Source: Gloeopeniophorella convolvens
Lineage: Eukaryota > Basidiomycota > Agaricomycetes > Russulales
DNA length: 64,000 bases
Direction of reading: 5' to 3'
NCBI GenBank assembly: GCA_022496205.1
Contig: WTXD01000037.1
Location: 1-64,000, forward strand
How positions within the stretch are numbered: the first letter of the stretch is position 1; the number at the start of each line of letters is the position of its first letter. Below the pieces are notes generated by a model, which worked only from the letters and a program-made list of their open reading frames with translations, made no database searches and was not told the origin of the DNA. Made by a program: the position numbers and the translations under genes. Shown here piece by piece: positions 36,619 through 48,173 of the stretch.

Positions 36619-37960
36619 AGTTCAGGTATAACCTATCGAATGAAATGATCTCGGGGTAGCTTCCGCGATGAGGGTGGGGCATCTGCGCGGCCTTTCATAC
36701 TTGCACCACGGACGGCTGTGCGAATCGCACCTTCTAAACTCACCAAGAATCAGTAGAAAGCCATCTGATGAATACTAACTTTGGGCAGCTCCGACAACGG
36801 TATCGGGCACGTAAACTATTGCTGTAAGATCAAGTTGTGACCTGAAGAAGGATAAGCTCGCCTAAAGGAAACAGTTACGGAAGCAGTCACGGCCTGACAA
36901 ATATAGCCACTCCAAGATAGGAGGCATGTTGTGGTGCTTGATGTTGGCTTGATGGCTTCACCTGCGCGGCCGGGGTGGCGTCGTGAGTGTATCTGATACA
37001 CGACAGGCGCGTGTTGATGGCGGGCCTGGGTCGCCAAGCTTCAAGCAAATAAAAAGACGACGTACATCCCCGGAATGAGCAGCCTAGACGCACTCACCCA
37101 TGGAGGAGTCTTTGCGAGACCGGCTTTGTGGGGATGTCATCCTACAGCCACACCATCCATAAGTCACGTAATGGGGCGTCTTGTCAAAGGGATGGCGGAC
37201 GTGCGCGCGTGATCTTATCACATACCATGGTTGTCCAGCTTTCCTCTCACGTGCTGCCAGTTGGGTGAGGTGATGGCACTTCTACCTTGTGTTGTACCAG
37301 CGGACATCTGGTGATGCCAACTCCATCCGTGAGGCGCTCAAAACTTCGAGTGCTCCCAGCCTATCCGCGAAGGGACGGCCGTATGGTCCCTCCACCGCCT
37401 GCATCGTGATGGAAATTCGGAATGAGGTACTAGAGATGCCGCATCAACGACGGCATTGAATAAACAGCAAGTTCTCTGTGATGTAGTCAAAGTAGATGGA
37501 TGCACCTGGGCGGATCGATCCGATTAGGAACCATGGTACCGATCCCACAGATGCATCTCACGACGCACACCTCTGCGTCCACGCCGTTCGTGGTAGCGTC
37601 GTGCAATATGTTCATAAGCAGTACAACATCAAGGGGGATGACAAGGGCAACAAGGGCGACATAGGACAAGCAAGCAGTGCTCGCTGTATCGTACAAGTCA
37701 AGAGATCATAATATCGATGGCGCCAATCTTGCGCTTTGAGACGATTGTGACAGGGATAAGTCCTACGGGGGACTGGGTGCGAGAGCTAGTAACAGAACTG
37801 ATAGCAGCCGGGTGGGGTTCCGTAGAGTAGGTTTAGAAGCACGAACCAGCCACCCGGGGGCTCTGCAGCAGGCTCTGCGGAGCTCGTTGGGCGAAGAGGT
37901 CGGGCAGCCCTATGCCCAGTGGGGGCGCCATTCCCAGAGGCAGCCCGCATTTGACCGGAT
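36619..37960. other. DUF6534 upstream region and intergenic space
   Basis: The first few hundred bp resemble the upstream region of DUF6534 copy 2 (ctttcatactcgcacca-type sequence near 36693-36710 and 48285-48300), so the duplication includes the promoter. From about 37.1 to 37.96 kb no gene was recognised. Confidence 0.4.
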
Positions 37961-40900
37961 CTACGCTAGTGGTCCGATATGGAGGGACGGACTTGAACCA
38001 GCCCGAACCGATCGCCTGTTGGTGCTGAGGAAGAGGGCCGGCTCTGGGGATGAGGGCGATAGGCGGTGGCGACAAGGAGCCCTGGGGCATTGAAGACGGG
38101 CCGAAAGCCAGGGCCACGGCCAGGAGGCCCGTTCATGACCGGTGGTGGCATTTTGTTCTCCAGAGTCACCGCATACGGGGACTTGCGGATCGGACGCATT
38201 GGGCCCGGGAGAGGGGTCATGCAGCGACGGTACCCGGCCAACGCCTTGCTGGACCTGCGCCTCTGGGGACGACACGAGACTCCACGTGCTACTCGCGGGC
38301 GACGCAGGCGGACTGTTCCTGGATGGAGGATCGGATCCACGCTGAGGGGAGTGGCTACCGAGACTGCCGACGGGCGACGACACTCTATGCGGCGTCGAAC
38401 TGCGACTGCTCTCTGACGGCGTGGGCTGGGAAAAGTCTGGTGTCGCCTGTGAGGCCGGCAGGGCCTCCGCGGGGCCTGACGAGGGCTCGGGTGCACTGTT
38501 GAGCAGAGGCATGGGAGGTATGGGATGCTTGGCTTGGGCGTGCACTGAATCGTCCATAGACGTGAGCGCTCGTCAATGGTTGGCTGCCCGGCAAGGTACC
38601 CACCTGCACTCGCAAAGTCGACGCATTCGCTGAGCTCAAAAAAGACCTTGTCACGCAAAAGCACAGATGTAAAGACCAAGGTGAGCTTCTCCCTCCGTAT
38701 GATAGTCACATCAAGTGCACGATCTGCGCATTCAGCATGTCAGTCGACAACGATCGAGAAGCAGCAGCCAACAACCCTACCGTCGCCTTTCGTCTTGGCC
38801 AACTTCAAATACTTCCCTGTGAAGGGAGGATAGAGAAGCCACATATCCGCCGCGGGGCTGTCAGCGCTCCTTTCTCCAGGCGCCATCCGCTCGGACACAA
38901 GAAAGAGGTCGGAAAGGATATAAATCCGACAGCCAGGGTGATTGACCTCGACACCCGTCGACCGAGGTATAAAGCGGATTGTTGCATCGACGCCGATTCG
39001 CACCGTTCTAGCATAGGGTAGTGTGGGGGGTAGGAACTGAAGGCGTACTCGCTGTGACGAGAATCAGATGACGAACCGACGAAGCACGTCACCCGCTTAC
39101 CCGCGGCTTCATGGTGAAGATATCCAAGCATCGTTCTGTAGAGAGGCGGCCCTCGAGCTCAAGGAGGGGAATCTGCAAGTTCTCCGCCGGCCGGGGATCT
39201 ATCAACGGCAGGCTGGTATCGTTTGGTGACCGCACGCTGCAAAGGTGTACGTGATCAGCCACGCCGGCCGAGCCATGGCGCGTCCGGACCTACGCGCTGG
39301 AGAAACTTGAGCCTCGTGCCGAGCTCGTCTCGCTGCCAGTGACCGTGTCGACGGAAGGCAGGGTGCGGACCCTGGACAGGTCGGCCACGACCTCATCCTC
39401 CATGTCGAGCACCGCGGGCGTCGACGTGCTGGCGCCGGCCTTGACACCGGAGCGCGCGTCAAGCGTCACGAGGAGCTTTCAAGCTTCTCGACGCCACCCG
39501 AGAGGAGCTTGTGGTCGTTGCGGCCGGGCTGTGTGCCCTTGAACAACCGGTCGTGGTTATTTTTTAAATACTTGAGCCGGGCCTTGGGGAGGAGGAAGAG
39601 TTCGTCGAGGGTCCAGACGGGGGCGGTGGACGACGCGCCGGGGGGTGGGAGGGACGCAGAGAAGGCGGCGAGGACGTCGGAGAGGTGGAGGTTGTTGCGC
39701 ACGGGCTCCCAGAGGTCAAAGCCGGTGCAGTACCGCTCGCAGTATGACGTATAGGGGGCCTCGAGCTCATCGATCTGTGCGACGTGTCAGTGTCAGTGTC
39801 AGTGTCAACGTTACAGCTGTTCCGGAAAAGGTTGATACTCACGTCTCGCGGCGCGGAAAAAAAAAAAAATCGGAAAAATCCCGAAAATGCGAAGGGATAA
39901 GATCTTTGCATTTGCCATCTATTCTATGAACCAAACCACATCAAAATTGCGAGAGACATCGTGTTTCTATTGCCTTTCGTCCCCTTGCACCATGCTAAAC
40001 CGGAACATCGACGCTGACATCAAGGATCGTGAAAATTGAGCTATTCCTACAAAGCTGGGACTTAGAGCACATCCACGAAGCTTTGGGTGCTTGTCTGAGC
40101 ATCTCTGTCACAAATCTTTGCTGATGGATTGAGTAGTATAAGAGGAATGACTCGTTGGCTCCCAGTTGAGTGCTGTGCACAAGTTCTGCAGGTCCGAAAG
40201 TGTGCTGAGCGTGCACACCTGGAGCACACGTGCTAGAACTTGAGGATGCTACACAGGTACGTGTCGCCAGTGTGTCCTGTGCCCTGCAAGACGTTATAGA
40301 CATGCTATCAACGTGGCGCTGTTGCTGATGGCACCGCAGGGTATGCCATCGCTGATGAGTGCCGCCGCTGTTGCTAACATCTTACTGGCATTAAGGTGTA
40401 CGTACCGCATCCCGTGGGGTGTGCCGTCACTGCCAGCGCACCGCACGCCCCTGCAGGACGCCGACGGCTCTCACAAGATTGCTGTTGCTGACGTGCTGCA
40501 GGGCATGTCGTTGGTGGGAGCGTGTTTGCGGGATCTGTCACCGACTCGGATGGCCTTACACCTCATAACATGCCCTGCTGCGAGACGTCGACGTGCTGCC
40601 AGTGCACACCATGGTAGTTGAAAGTAGAAACAGCAAGTCGATCTTCATCCCACCGCTGGTTGGGCCTGCTGGAGACGCATGAGATGACCAGCGACTGAGT
40701 GGGACTTAAGCAGAGAGCTCCTCTGACTCGCTCTGAGTCTGATTTGTGCGTGAACCGTGACGGTGCAGAGCGTGTGAACAAGCGTTCTTCAACTCAGTCC
40801 TCTGTCCAGCTGCTCAATGTACTGCTTGCTAACGGCGGCAATGAGGACTCTGGCTCGACTCGTGCACTGTCGATCGCGTTGGGTGGAAGTTGATGCTCAC

Positions 40901-41702
40901 TGTAGCCCACTGGCCACACTCTGGGCCAGCTGGACTGTAATTCGGCTTGCTCTTGCAAATTATCACTCTTCTTTCGAACTCTAGTGTATGCATGTACTCT
41001 CGGACCTTATAGCTTCATTATATATACACTTCTAGGGTCGAATCTGTGATGCAGAGTGCGCAGAACGTCGGTTTTCGATTTTTCGATTTTTTCCGATTTA
41101 TTTTATTTTATTCCGCGCCGCGAGACGCGAGTATCAACCTTTTCCGGAACAGCTGTAATGTCATGGCACGAGGCGCGCGCACCCATCGGATGAGGAGATC
41201 GCCCAGGGCCTCGGGCGAGGAGGGATCCGTCCCGATCTCCCTGAGGCGCTGGGACAGGCATCAGTGGCGCGCGCATGTGGCGAGGGAGACAGTACGGACC
41301 ACAAGGAAAGAGTGGTCTGCCTTGTACACGCCCTCGAGGCTGCGGAACATGAAGCCGAGGTCGTGGGGCGGGAGGTCCGTGCGGGACCATGCGGGAGCGA
41401 GTTTCTGTTGGGAGGGCGGGGTGAGATTAGCGCGAGTGGGCGGAGGGGTGGCAACGCACGCGTATGATGCCTGCAAGCTGGTCTACGTATAGTTTTTCGG
41501 TGTCTATGAGGTCTACGAGGGGGTTGGAGTGCCTGGCACGGGGGTCGGGGCTGGAGGGACTGGATGGGGTGCTGGGGAGGGCATGGAGGTCTGCGTGGTA
41601 CGTGTACATGAGGGCATGTGGTGAGAGGGAGAGAAGGCAGCGCACCTTGTTCCAGGCGCTGAAGCGGCAACGTTGATGACAGTAGGGCGGAGGCAGGTGC
41701 AC
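37961..41702 (-). pseudogene. DH-PH RhoGEF gene with transposon-bearing intron and one-base frameshift
   Basis: A Rho-type guanine nucleotide exchange factor. The DH domain is built from NPLVDLIDTEKLYVDQLAGIIR, KLAPAWSRTDLPPHDLGFMF, EIGTDPSSPEALGDLLIRW, IDELEAPYTSYCERYC, LWTLDELFLLPKARLKYL and GRNDHKLLSGGVEKL. At about 39478 the frame breaks: one missing base turns the expected KLLVTLDAR helix into ESS and a stop; the next frame then continues openly (VTLDARSGVKAG...). A PH domain follows (IYILSDLFLVSERM, ADMWLLYPPFTGKYLKL, VTIIRREKLTLVF) and a Ser/Pro-rich tail to about 37961. The intron at 39775-41182 holds a 1348-bp transposon. The N-terminus is short, with no CH or PB1 domain seen. It is a pseudogene if the deletion is real; otherwise an intact gene. 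Confidence 0.7.
39811..41158. mobile_element. Non-autonomous TIR transposon, hAT-like
   Basis: The ends are inverted repeats: TTACAGCTGTTCCGGAAA... at 39811 and its complement ending at 41158, alike for roughly 50-60 bp and including CTCGCGGCGCGG and an A-rich tract. Flanks are TGTCAACG (39803-39810) and TGTCATGG (41159-41166), an 8-bp target duplication with two mismatches, the size made by hAT elements. The inside has no recognisable transposase; its ORFs are about 60-100 codons and match nothing known. It sits within a RhoGEF intron. Confidence 0.75.
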
Positions 41703-41848
41703 TACGGGCCCACCGAGCGCGCACTCATTTGAGCATCCGCCCGTCCGCCTCCGCCAGTCCTCCGCCTTACCTCATACCCCTGCCTACGGCCCATCTCTAC
41801 TATATACCCACCTCTTCACGTACTCCAGGTCGCAAGACACAAGCTGCT

Positions 41849-44511
41849 ATGTCCTGCTTTTTGGATCTACTTTGGCCAGAAGTCAATCACGACGACATTG
41901 GGGTGCGAGACAGGCGTCGTGGTACATCTTCTTGTTTCATGCGTCGCTCATGCACTGATACTTGCTTCAAGGGATACGTGGGAGGGTCAAAAACGGGGAA
42001 CGCAATCTCGGAGACTATGGCGACAGCGCCAATGCGCTCTGGTCGCTGTACGGACAGGAGGCTGAGAACCACGACAAGGCGCTTATAGAGACGTGGAGGG
42101 GTGACATGGAGGCGATTATCATCTTCTTGCGTTCTCATTACTCTCTGCGTTCGTCTTGCCTTGCTTGACTGTATAATGTTGACAGGCCGGCCTGTATTCC
42201 GCTTCCCTCACATCGTTCCTCGTCGACAGCTACAAGAACTTGCAACCTGACCCGGCACAAGAGACTGCATTCTATGGGCGACAATCAGCATCATCCCTCG
42301 CTCAGATATCTCAACAACTCGCCTCGAATACTGGTTCCCAACCTCCTATCTCTCCGGCCTCATTCGTCCCGCTTCCCGACTTCGCACCCTCGTCATCTGA
42401 CGTCAGGGTGAACGTGTATTGGTTCATGAGCCTCGTCTTCAGCCTCTCTGCAGCTCTCTTCGCGACGATCATCCAACAATGGGTCCGCTACTATATGCAG
42501 CTCTTCCAGCGATATGATCACGCTCTCAAGCGTGCCCGACTGCGCCAATACCTCTTCGAAGGCGCCAGGCGCTCACGCATGTCCATCATGATTGAGGTCG
42601 TCCCTGCGCTTATCCACATCTCCCTCTTCCTATTCTTCATGGGGCTTGCCGACTTCCTCTTTCATGTCAACACTACCGCTGCCATTGCTACAGTTATCCC
42701 TATTGCCCTGTGCGCCACGTTCTACATCTGGGGAGTCATCGGTCCCGTGATACGCCCCCAATCAGCATACCAAACTCCATTCTCAGGCCTGTTCTGGTAC
42801 CTCTTCCAGAGGATCGGGGGCCGCAAGCATCGTAATCACGGCTTGTTTAAGTCTGTCAACACGAACATGGCAGAGGGCCGAATGCAGCTTGCCATGGATG
42901 AGACAGACGATCGACTGGTCCGGGATGCGCGAGCAATCGTTTGGTTGATCAACAACCGGACAGAGGAAAGCGAGATCCAAGAACTGGTGCTCAGCGTCCC
43001 CACTTCCTTCAATACTCCCTGGGGCGTGATGGCCTGGCGCACGGTCGCGCAAATTGACGCCAGCGATGAAGACCGGGCCCTGCCTCTGCTCGTCCATGTA
43101 TGACAAGTTCGGCACGTCACCTTGCATCACTCTAACGCAGTTAATGTTTCAGACAAACAGCCGCCGGCCTGGCCTTCTTACCCAGCCTCTCCCAGAGATC
43201 CATGAGCACAGTGCAGTCCGTGAGCTCTACAAGAAGGTTAGGCTGTCGTTGCAAACGTGCAGAGATCCAGGCTCTTCTGGCGAAAAGCTCAGACGTGCTC
43301 GTGCATGCATTGAATCCATCGCACTCCTCGCAATCCATATCGGCGCTTCCATGGTTGAATTTGGGGATCTCGAGTTCATCATGAAGATTCTCGCCAACGT
43401 AGGTGAGACCACCAGTGGGCGGGCTCTTCAAGAGCCACCCGGTGTAACAAGACTCGCTATTATTCCATTCGAGATGCACTTTATAGGCGCCACTCTTCTT
43501 ACTTGTCGAGCCATAACCGGGGTCATGGTAACTCACCGGCGTTATGACAACGGTCGGGAAGAGGCACTTGAGCGCTGTCAGACAGTGGATCGTCTCCTAC
43601 GTTCAGCACTCCGATGCATGAGAAGCCTGTCTGGCACACTGGGAGGCGCGCTGTCGAATGGTGACGAAGAACAAGTGAGAGCTGCACTCCGCGGCCACGA
43701 GATGGAAATCGGGACGCTTGACAATATCAGAGCTGAATACGACAGAATCAGGGAGAAGGGGCTGTGGCACTTTGCAGTGCACCCGATGCTCATGAATCTC
43801 TGCTCTCTCTTGCCCGGCGCATCTCTGAACATCAGCACAACGCCCTCTCCTTGGATTCAGACCCCAGCTACGCGGCAGCTAGTATCCACAGAGCCGATAC
43901 TCCAAACGCTGGCCGCCTTTGGACCCCGACTGCGCGCTATCATTGAGGATACAGACGCTACTTCTGGCGAGCACGCCACGGAGCTGGCGAAGGAGCTGCC
44001 ATTCACTTGGGTGATGCTTCATGCAAACGGATCACCCATGAATGTCGCGTGGGAACGTATGGAAGAGCGAAGATACTGGCGCATCGAGGACTATTGGGCA
44101 GGCGGCAAACTCGGTTTTTTCGTCGAGTTGTTCTTTATCACATTGAAAGAGCTCCTCCCCGAAGACCCCCACGCTCAAGTCTCGGACTCACATCGCACCT
44201 TCTACACCCTCACATTCCGGGCACTGACCTCTGACTGGAGGCAGCACAAACATTCAGAAGCGACTCAGCGCGTCCTCCTCGACCTTCTCTGCGACACCCT
44301 GATTCCCGGCCACGGCATCGCCTCGCACAAGTTCCCGGACTGGGCCATGAACGAACTTTTGGCTTTGCTGAAGAAAATCTTTCCAGGACAACGCGGGTCG
44401 CACATTGACGATGCGGTGTGGGAGCTGGAAACGGTGCCGGCGATTGTCGGATACTCTTGGCATAGACATTGGCGAGAGCAGGCCCTTGATTTGCTCCGGG
44501 GTTATCGGTAG
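41849..44511 (+). pseudogene. DUF6535 gene copy 2, lost splice donor
   Basis: Starts MSCFLDLLWPEVNHDDI. Exon 2 (YGDSANALWSLYGQEAENHDKALIETW...EAIIIF) is intact and in frame, but the donor after IIIF reads TTGCGT where the other three copies have GTGCGT, so the second intron (to the AG at about 42186) lacks a normal donor and would be read into a stop. The remaining gene is open: core DUF6535 domain, then an intron at about 43098-43153 and a 485-codon stretch to the TAG at 44509-44511. It is probably non-functional or dependent on a cryptic donor. The conserved C-terminal part has no recognised domain. Confidence 0.65.
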
Positions 44512-45698
44512 CAACTTGGCAGTAGCAGCTGCTCCAGTCCTTCCAGACATGTAGGTCACCGTTCCTCCGCCCCATGCACCGCGACTGAGTATCATATACG
44601 CTCATACAGCAGGCCCCGCAGGGCTTCTTTGAGCACCGTCTAGTTGAGCTGCAACAGTCTACTACTCACACCGTCCGAGGACTCGGTCCCTACGCTTGCT
44701 AGTTGATTCGATTACAATATATGTGCTGTGCAGACACTGTACGTCGCCTCTGAGAATTCCTCAGGTCGTAGCCAATGTATGGTGGCTTCAAAGCCCCCAT
44801 CGTCCAATCTGCGTCCATGCTTCTCGTATTACATTCGCGCTTATCCCAGCACGGATTCCACGAAGATCCTTCTACAACACTCGGGCTGGTACTATCTGGA
44901 GACAGGTACATACCGCCTCCGCTGCCGATCCGACTGTAACAGCGCTGGATGACCTAGTAATGGCGAATTTCCTAATGAGATCTGCCCAGGCACCAGATCC
45001 GACATGGACATGCCGTGAAGCTCGTTAGAAACACCGACGACGCAAATGGTGAGAGCCAGTTTCGCCACCTTCGATATTATGTTCAACACATCTCAGATCT
45101 TGAAAAGTTGAAGGCATAGGAGTATGTTGCGGCGCCTGATGGACGCTGACGGTAGACAGATCAACAGGAACCACCAGTTCAGATATGTCTGATGGATAGC
45201 AGAGCATAGGTCCGATGCGAGTCCGATGGGCACGGTCACTGGCCAAGAGTGTGCGGTAGCATGGACCCAAGTGTGGATCGCCAAACAAGCGAATGGACGG
45301 CGTTCTCATCTCGGGAAATGGACTGATGAACTGATCTGCGCTGGAAGAGGAAAGCTTGTAAGACTGCATGCCGACTTGGAGAGCCCGTCACTGCCCTTGT
45401 GATCTTCCTTTCGTCGGTGTGAAATTGCATCTCCACGAATCGCATGGACGTGCTTTCCTATGATCATACAGTCAGCCGCGTCACCATGAATGTGTTCAAT
45501 ATGATAGTACAGATGCGCTCATAGTGAAACGTCCCACTGAGGTTCCTCTCACGCGGCGCGGCCGCGGCGGCTATGCCGCGTCGAGTCAGGTCGACTCGAG
45601 TCGGCCTTAAGCTACATAGGAGGTCCTAGGACATTCGGATCGGCGGCTCCGCATTGCCGCCGGCCCGGCCGCATCCCCGCCGAAACGATGGTTAGCGC
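44512..45698. other. Region between DUF6535 copy 2 and LINE remnant
   Basis: The first 400 bp are the shared 3' flank of DUF6535. From 45.0 to 45.45 kb a minus-strand stretch contains possible coding fragments (for example HTWVHATAHSWPVTVPIGL at 45284 downward) that resemble no family I know. A GC-rich palindromic patch (GCGGCGCGGCCGCGG, then GTCGACTCGAGTCG) occurs at about 45555-45605. Confidence 0.35.
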
Positions 45699-45986
45699 GC
45701 CCATTGCTTTCCTGCACCAGGCCGCCCCACGTCGTGCGTGTACGGTGGCTCACCATCAAACCCTCCCCCACTCCAAACACCAGAACACGTCATTTGCGAA
45801 TGCCCGCTTTTCGAAACGGCGCGAGCCACTCACCTCCGACCCATCGACCGAGACTACTCACTCGCAAAACTCTTCGGAACCGCAGAAGGCGGAGCCGCGA
45901 TGCTCGCGTTCATTACTGCTGCATGGTCCCCCGGCCAGAACGGCCAGACCCTCACTTGCTGCGGTATACAAATGCAGACTTAAAAA
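45699..45986 (+). mobile_element. 5'-truncated LINE-type retrotransposon remnant
   Basis: A short insertion flanked by a 16-bp direct repeat AAACGATGGTTAGCGC (45683-45698 and 45987-46002) and ending in an A-run next to the right repeat. It encodes the end of an ORF (frame at 45738-45983) with TPEHVICECPLFETARATH, the His/Cys motif commonly found near the C-terminus of non-LTR retrotransposon polyproteins in fungi, then a stop and the A-tail. Truncation at the 5' end, poly-A and a target duplication are typical of target-primed reverse transcription. Confidence 0.85.
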
Positions 45987-46467
45987 AAACGATGGTTAGC
46001 GCAGGTCAGCGCCCACTGCAGCGGAGATCCGGTCGTTCGCATCTTGCGCCCCTGGCGACCTAGACAAAGCGGAATGACATCCACCCTATCCGAGGTATTA
46101 GTCTGGCTCGAGTACAGCTCTCTGCAATGATGCTTGCACGTCAATATATACGTCTCCACGTCAAGACCCGCACATCACGTTTGGGGACGCAGAGAAGAGG
46201 TATCTTGGGAGGTTGCTGGAGGTCTCGCACGGCGCGTGGGCAGTCCTGGAGGTCAATACGGACGAATTATGCGTGCTCCGGGCTGGGATCACATAGGTAT
46301 ACGTAGGCCTAAGGCAGGCGTCGGTTGATCGCTTCATGGAGACAATGTGGCGTGTGATATCGCGCAAATATGATAAATTCACAAAGTCCAATATGATGTA
46401 CGAGTATGTTATATATAGGATGCAGCTGCGTTCCGGGACCTTTCTAGTTATGGCGCATTGCAAGCAC

Positions 46468-48173
46468 TTACCTCTCAGTTACGCTATATCTATTGCAATG
46501 TTCATAAGTGCGCACACGCATAAGTGCGAGAGACTGACTGATGAACTGGGGCTCTCGATTCATCTCTTCAGCACCGTGCGAGGGCTTAGCCTTGACTTCC
46601 CTGTCGTCCCTCGTCGTCGTCCCCATATCACTGAGAACGATACTTTCGGCCCGCAAGTTGGCGGGACTGAAGCCAAACCCCCGTGACGCGGATGCCACAG
46701 CCCACGACGACGACGCATCAGCATCACGGATGGAGATGCGATTATTGAACGAGACAAGGAGTGTGTTGGAGTACCTGCCCACACCGTTGGTAAAAGGTGA
46801 TAACGGCCAAAGAGAGAATGGTTACAATTTTCCAAGGACTGCCGTTCTACGCCATATCACAATAAGCAATTGTTGATGCGAGCGAAGTGACAGAACTTTA
46901 CGGGCATATGAACCAGTTTTTGTCCTGTGCCGATGTTCAATACTCCATGGAGTGATGCATGTTCGAGAACGACGTACAGGAGATGCAGCCACTATAACGA
47001 ATGCCGTGATGCCCACGAAAGCTGTGAATGTATATGAGGGTGTACCATATACTGAGATGTCAGAGGAACTTGCTGGTTAATACGTTCGTCTCGACCACCA
47101 TTCTGATAATCTTTACCAGTGCATGGTTGCTGGGTAGATCTTTGAGAACCGCACGTCGTGTCAGCTATGGCCGATAAACGTCAGCTCGGGTGGGTAGTAG
47201 AGAGGGACGCGTGTCATACGAGGTGGACCATGGATATTGCAATCAGCAAGTCACATAGAGCGTTTCCAGTATACCACGTCTTTGAGGTGATGAGCTCACT
47301 TGGTCGGATGAATTGGATAGACACAGAGAAAAGCAACGTACCATAGCCTCGACCATCAACATTCGCCCCATGGGAAACTTGCCGTAGATGATTGTCTGTG
47401 CGGGCGAAATGGGTTGCAGGTAGTATATAGGGGGTATGGCTTACCCGGACGGCACCAGTAAACGCCCCTCCTGCACCCACAACAGAGAGCTGCATACGGA
47501 GGTTGGGACAGCATCCCAATAAAGTACGCATTCCCTTTACTCACCAGACATATTACTGCACATAGCGGCCAGGTACGTTTCCACCCACTTAGTACCCAGA
47601 TGCGGTACGAAAAGAAGAATTGGACAACCATGAAGATGACTGCACCGATGATGGGAGTGTTGTATGGAGAAGTGTAGGGGTTCGATAGGTGCTTGATGTC
47701 GCCGAACCCCGAGACGAACCAATAGTACAGGTCCGCGCCGCTGAGGGCTGTCTGGAGCGTCTCCAAGAAGAAGACAACATACACTACGGCCGCGATGAGC
47801 TACGAGTCGATGATGGTGCAGATGCTCGAGACATACCCAGAATCTTCATGGCCCTCCGATCCTTCGTGAAGTTGTAACTATATACGTCTTGTTTCGAGGG
47901 CAAGCAGCGGCCGCGTTAAGGCTAGCAGTCATGAGTTTAAACCCAAACTCACAAACTTGAACCACTAGAATTCCGTACAGAGTCCAGTTCCAAACTGCCC
48001 CGAGGAGCTATTGACGTTTTGTAATGAGCATCCGAGCCGATGCTAGAAGAACCATTATACGTACAAGCGGAGCTGCTCTGGAGAGAAAGGTTAGATGGTC
48101 CGGCACACTCAAGACCGAGGGCCAGGGCTCACATCTCTTGAATGTTGGGTGGGATGCAACTATCCGTCGACAT
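46468..48173 (-). CDS. DUF6534 seven-helix membrane protein, copy 2
   Basis: A paralogue of the 34.4-36.6 kb gene, same strand and exon plan. The start at 48173 gives MSTDSCIPPNIQE, spliced to LLGAVWNWTLYGILVVQV. The signature exon reads VVFFLETLQTALSGADLYYWF then GFGDIKHLSNPYTSPYNTPIIG and VVQFFFSYRIWVLSG. Further pieces are VGAGGAFTGAV, TWYTGNALCDLLIAISMVHL and the final exon RYSNTLLVSFNNRISIRDA, ending YSVTER with a stop at 46468. The middle exons around 46.9-47.2 kb were not joined with certainty, so intactness is unproven. Confidence 0.65.

Noticed and set aside
39785..39808. TGTCAG tandem run as a functional repeat
   Set aside because: It is a short microsatellite inside the original RhoGEF intron; it only complicates the exact call of the target duplication.
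40313..40893. ORFs of 102 and 64 codons inside the TIR element
   Set aside because: Too short and unlike any transposase; no catalytic or BED-finger motif seen.
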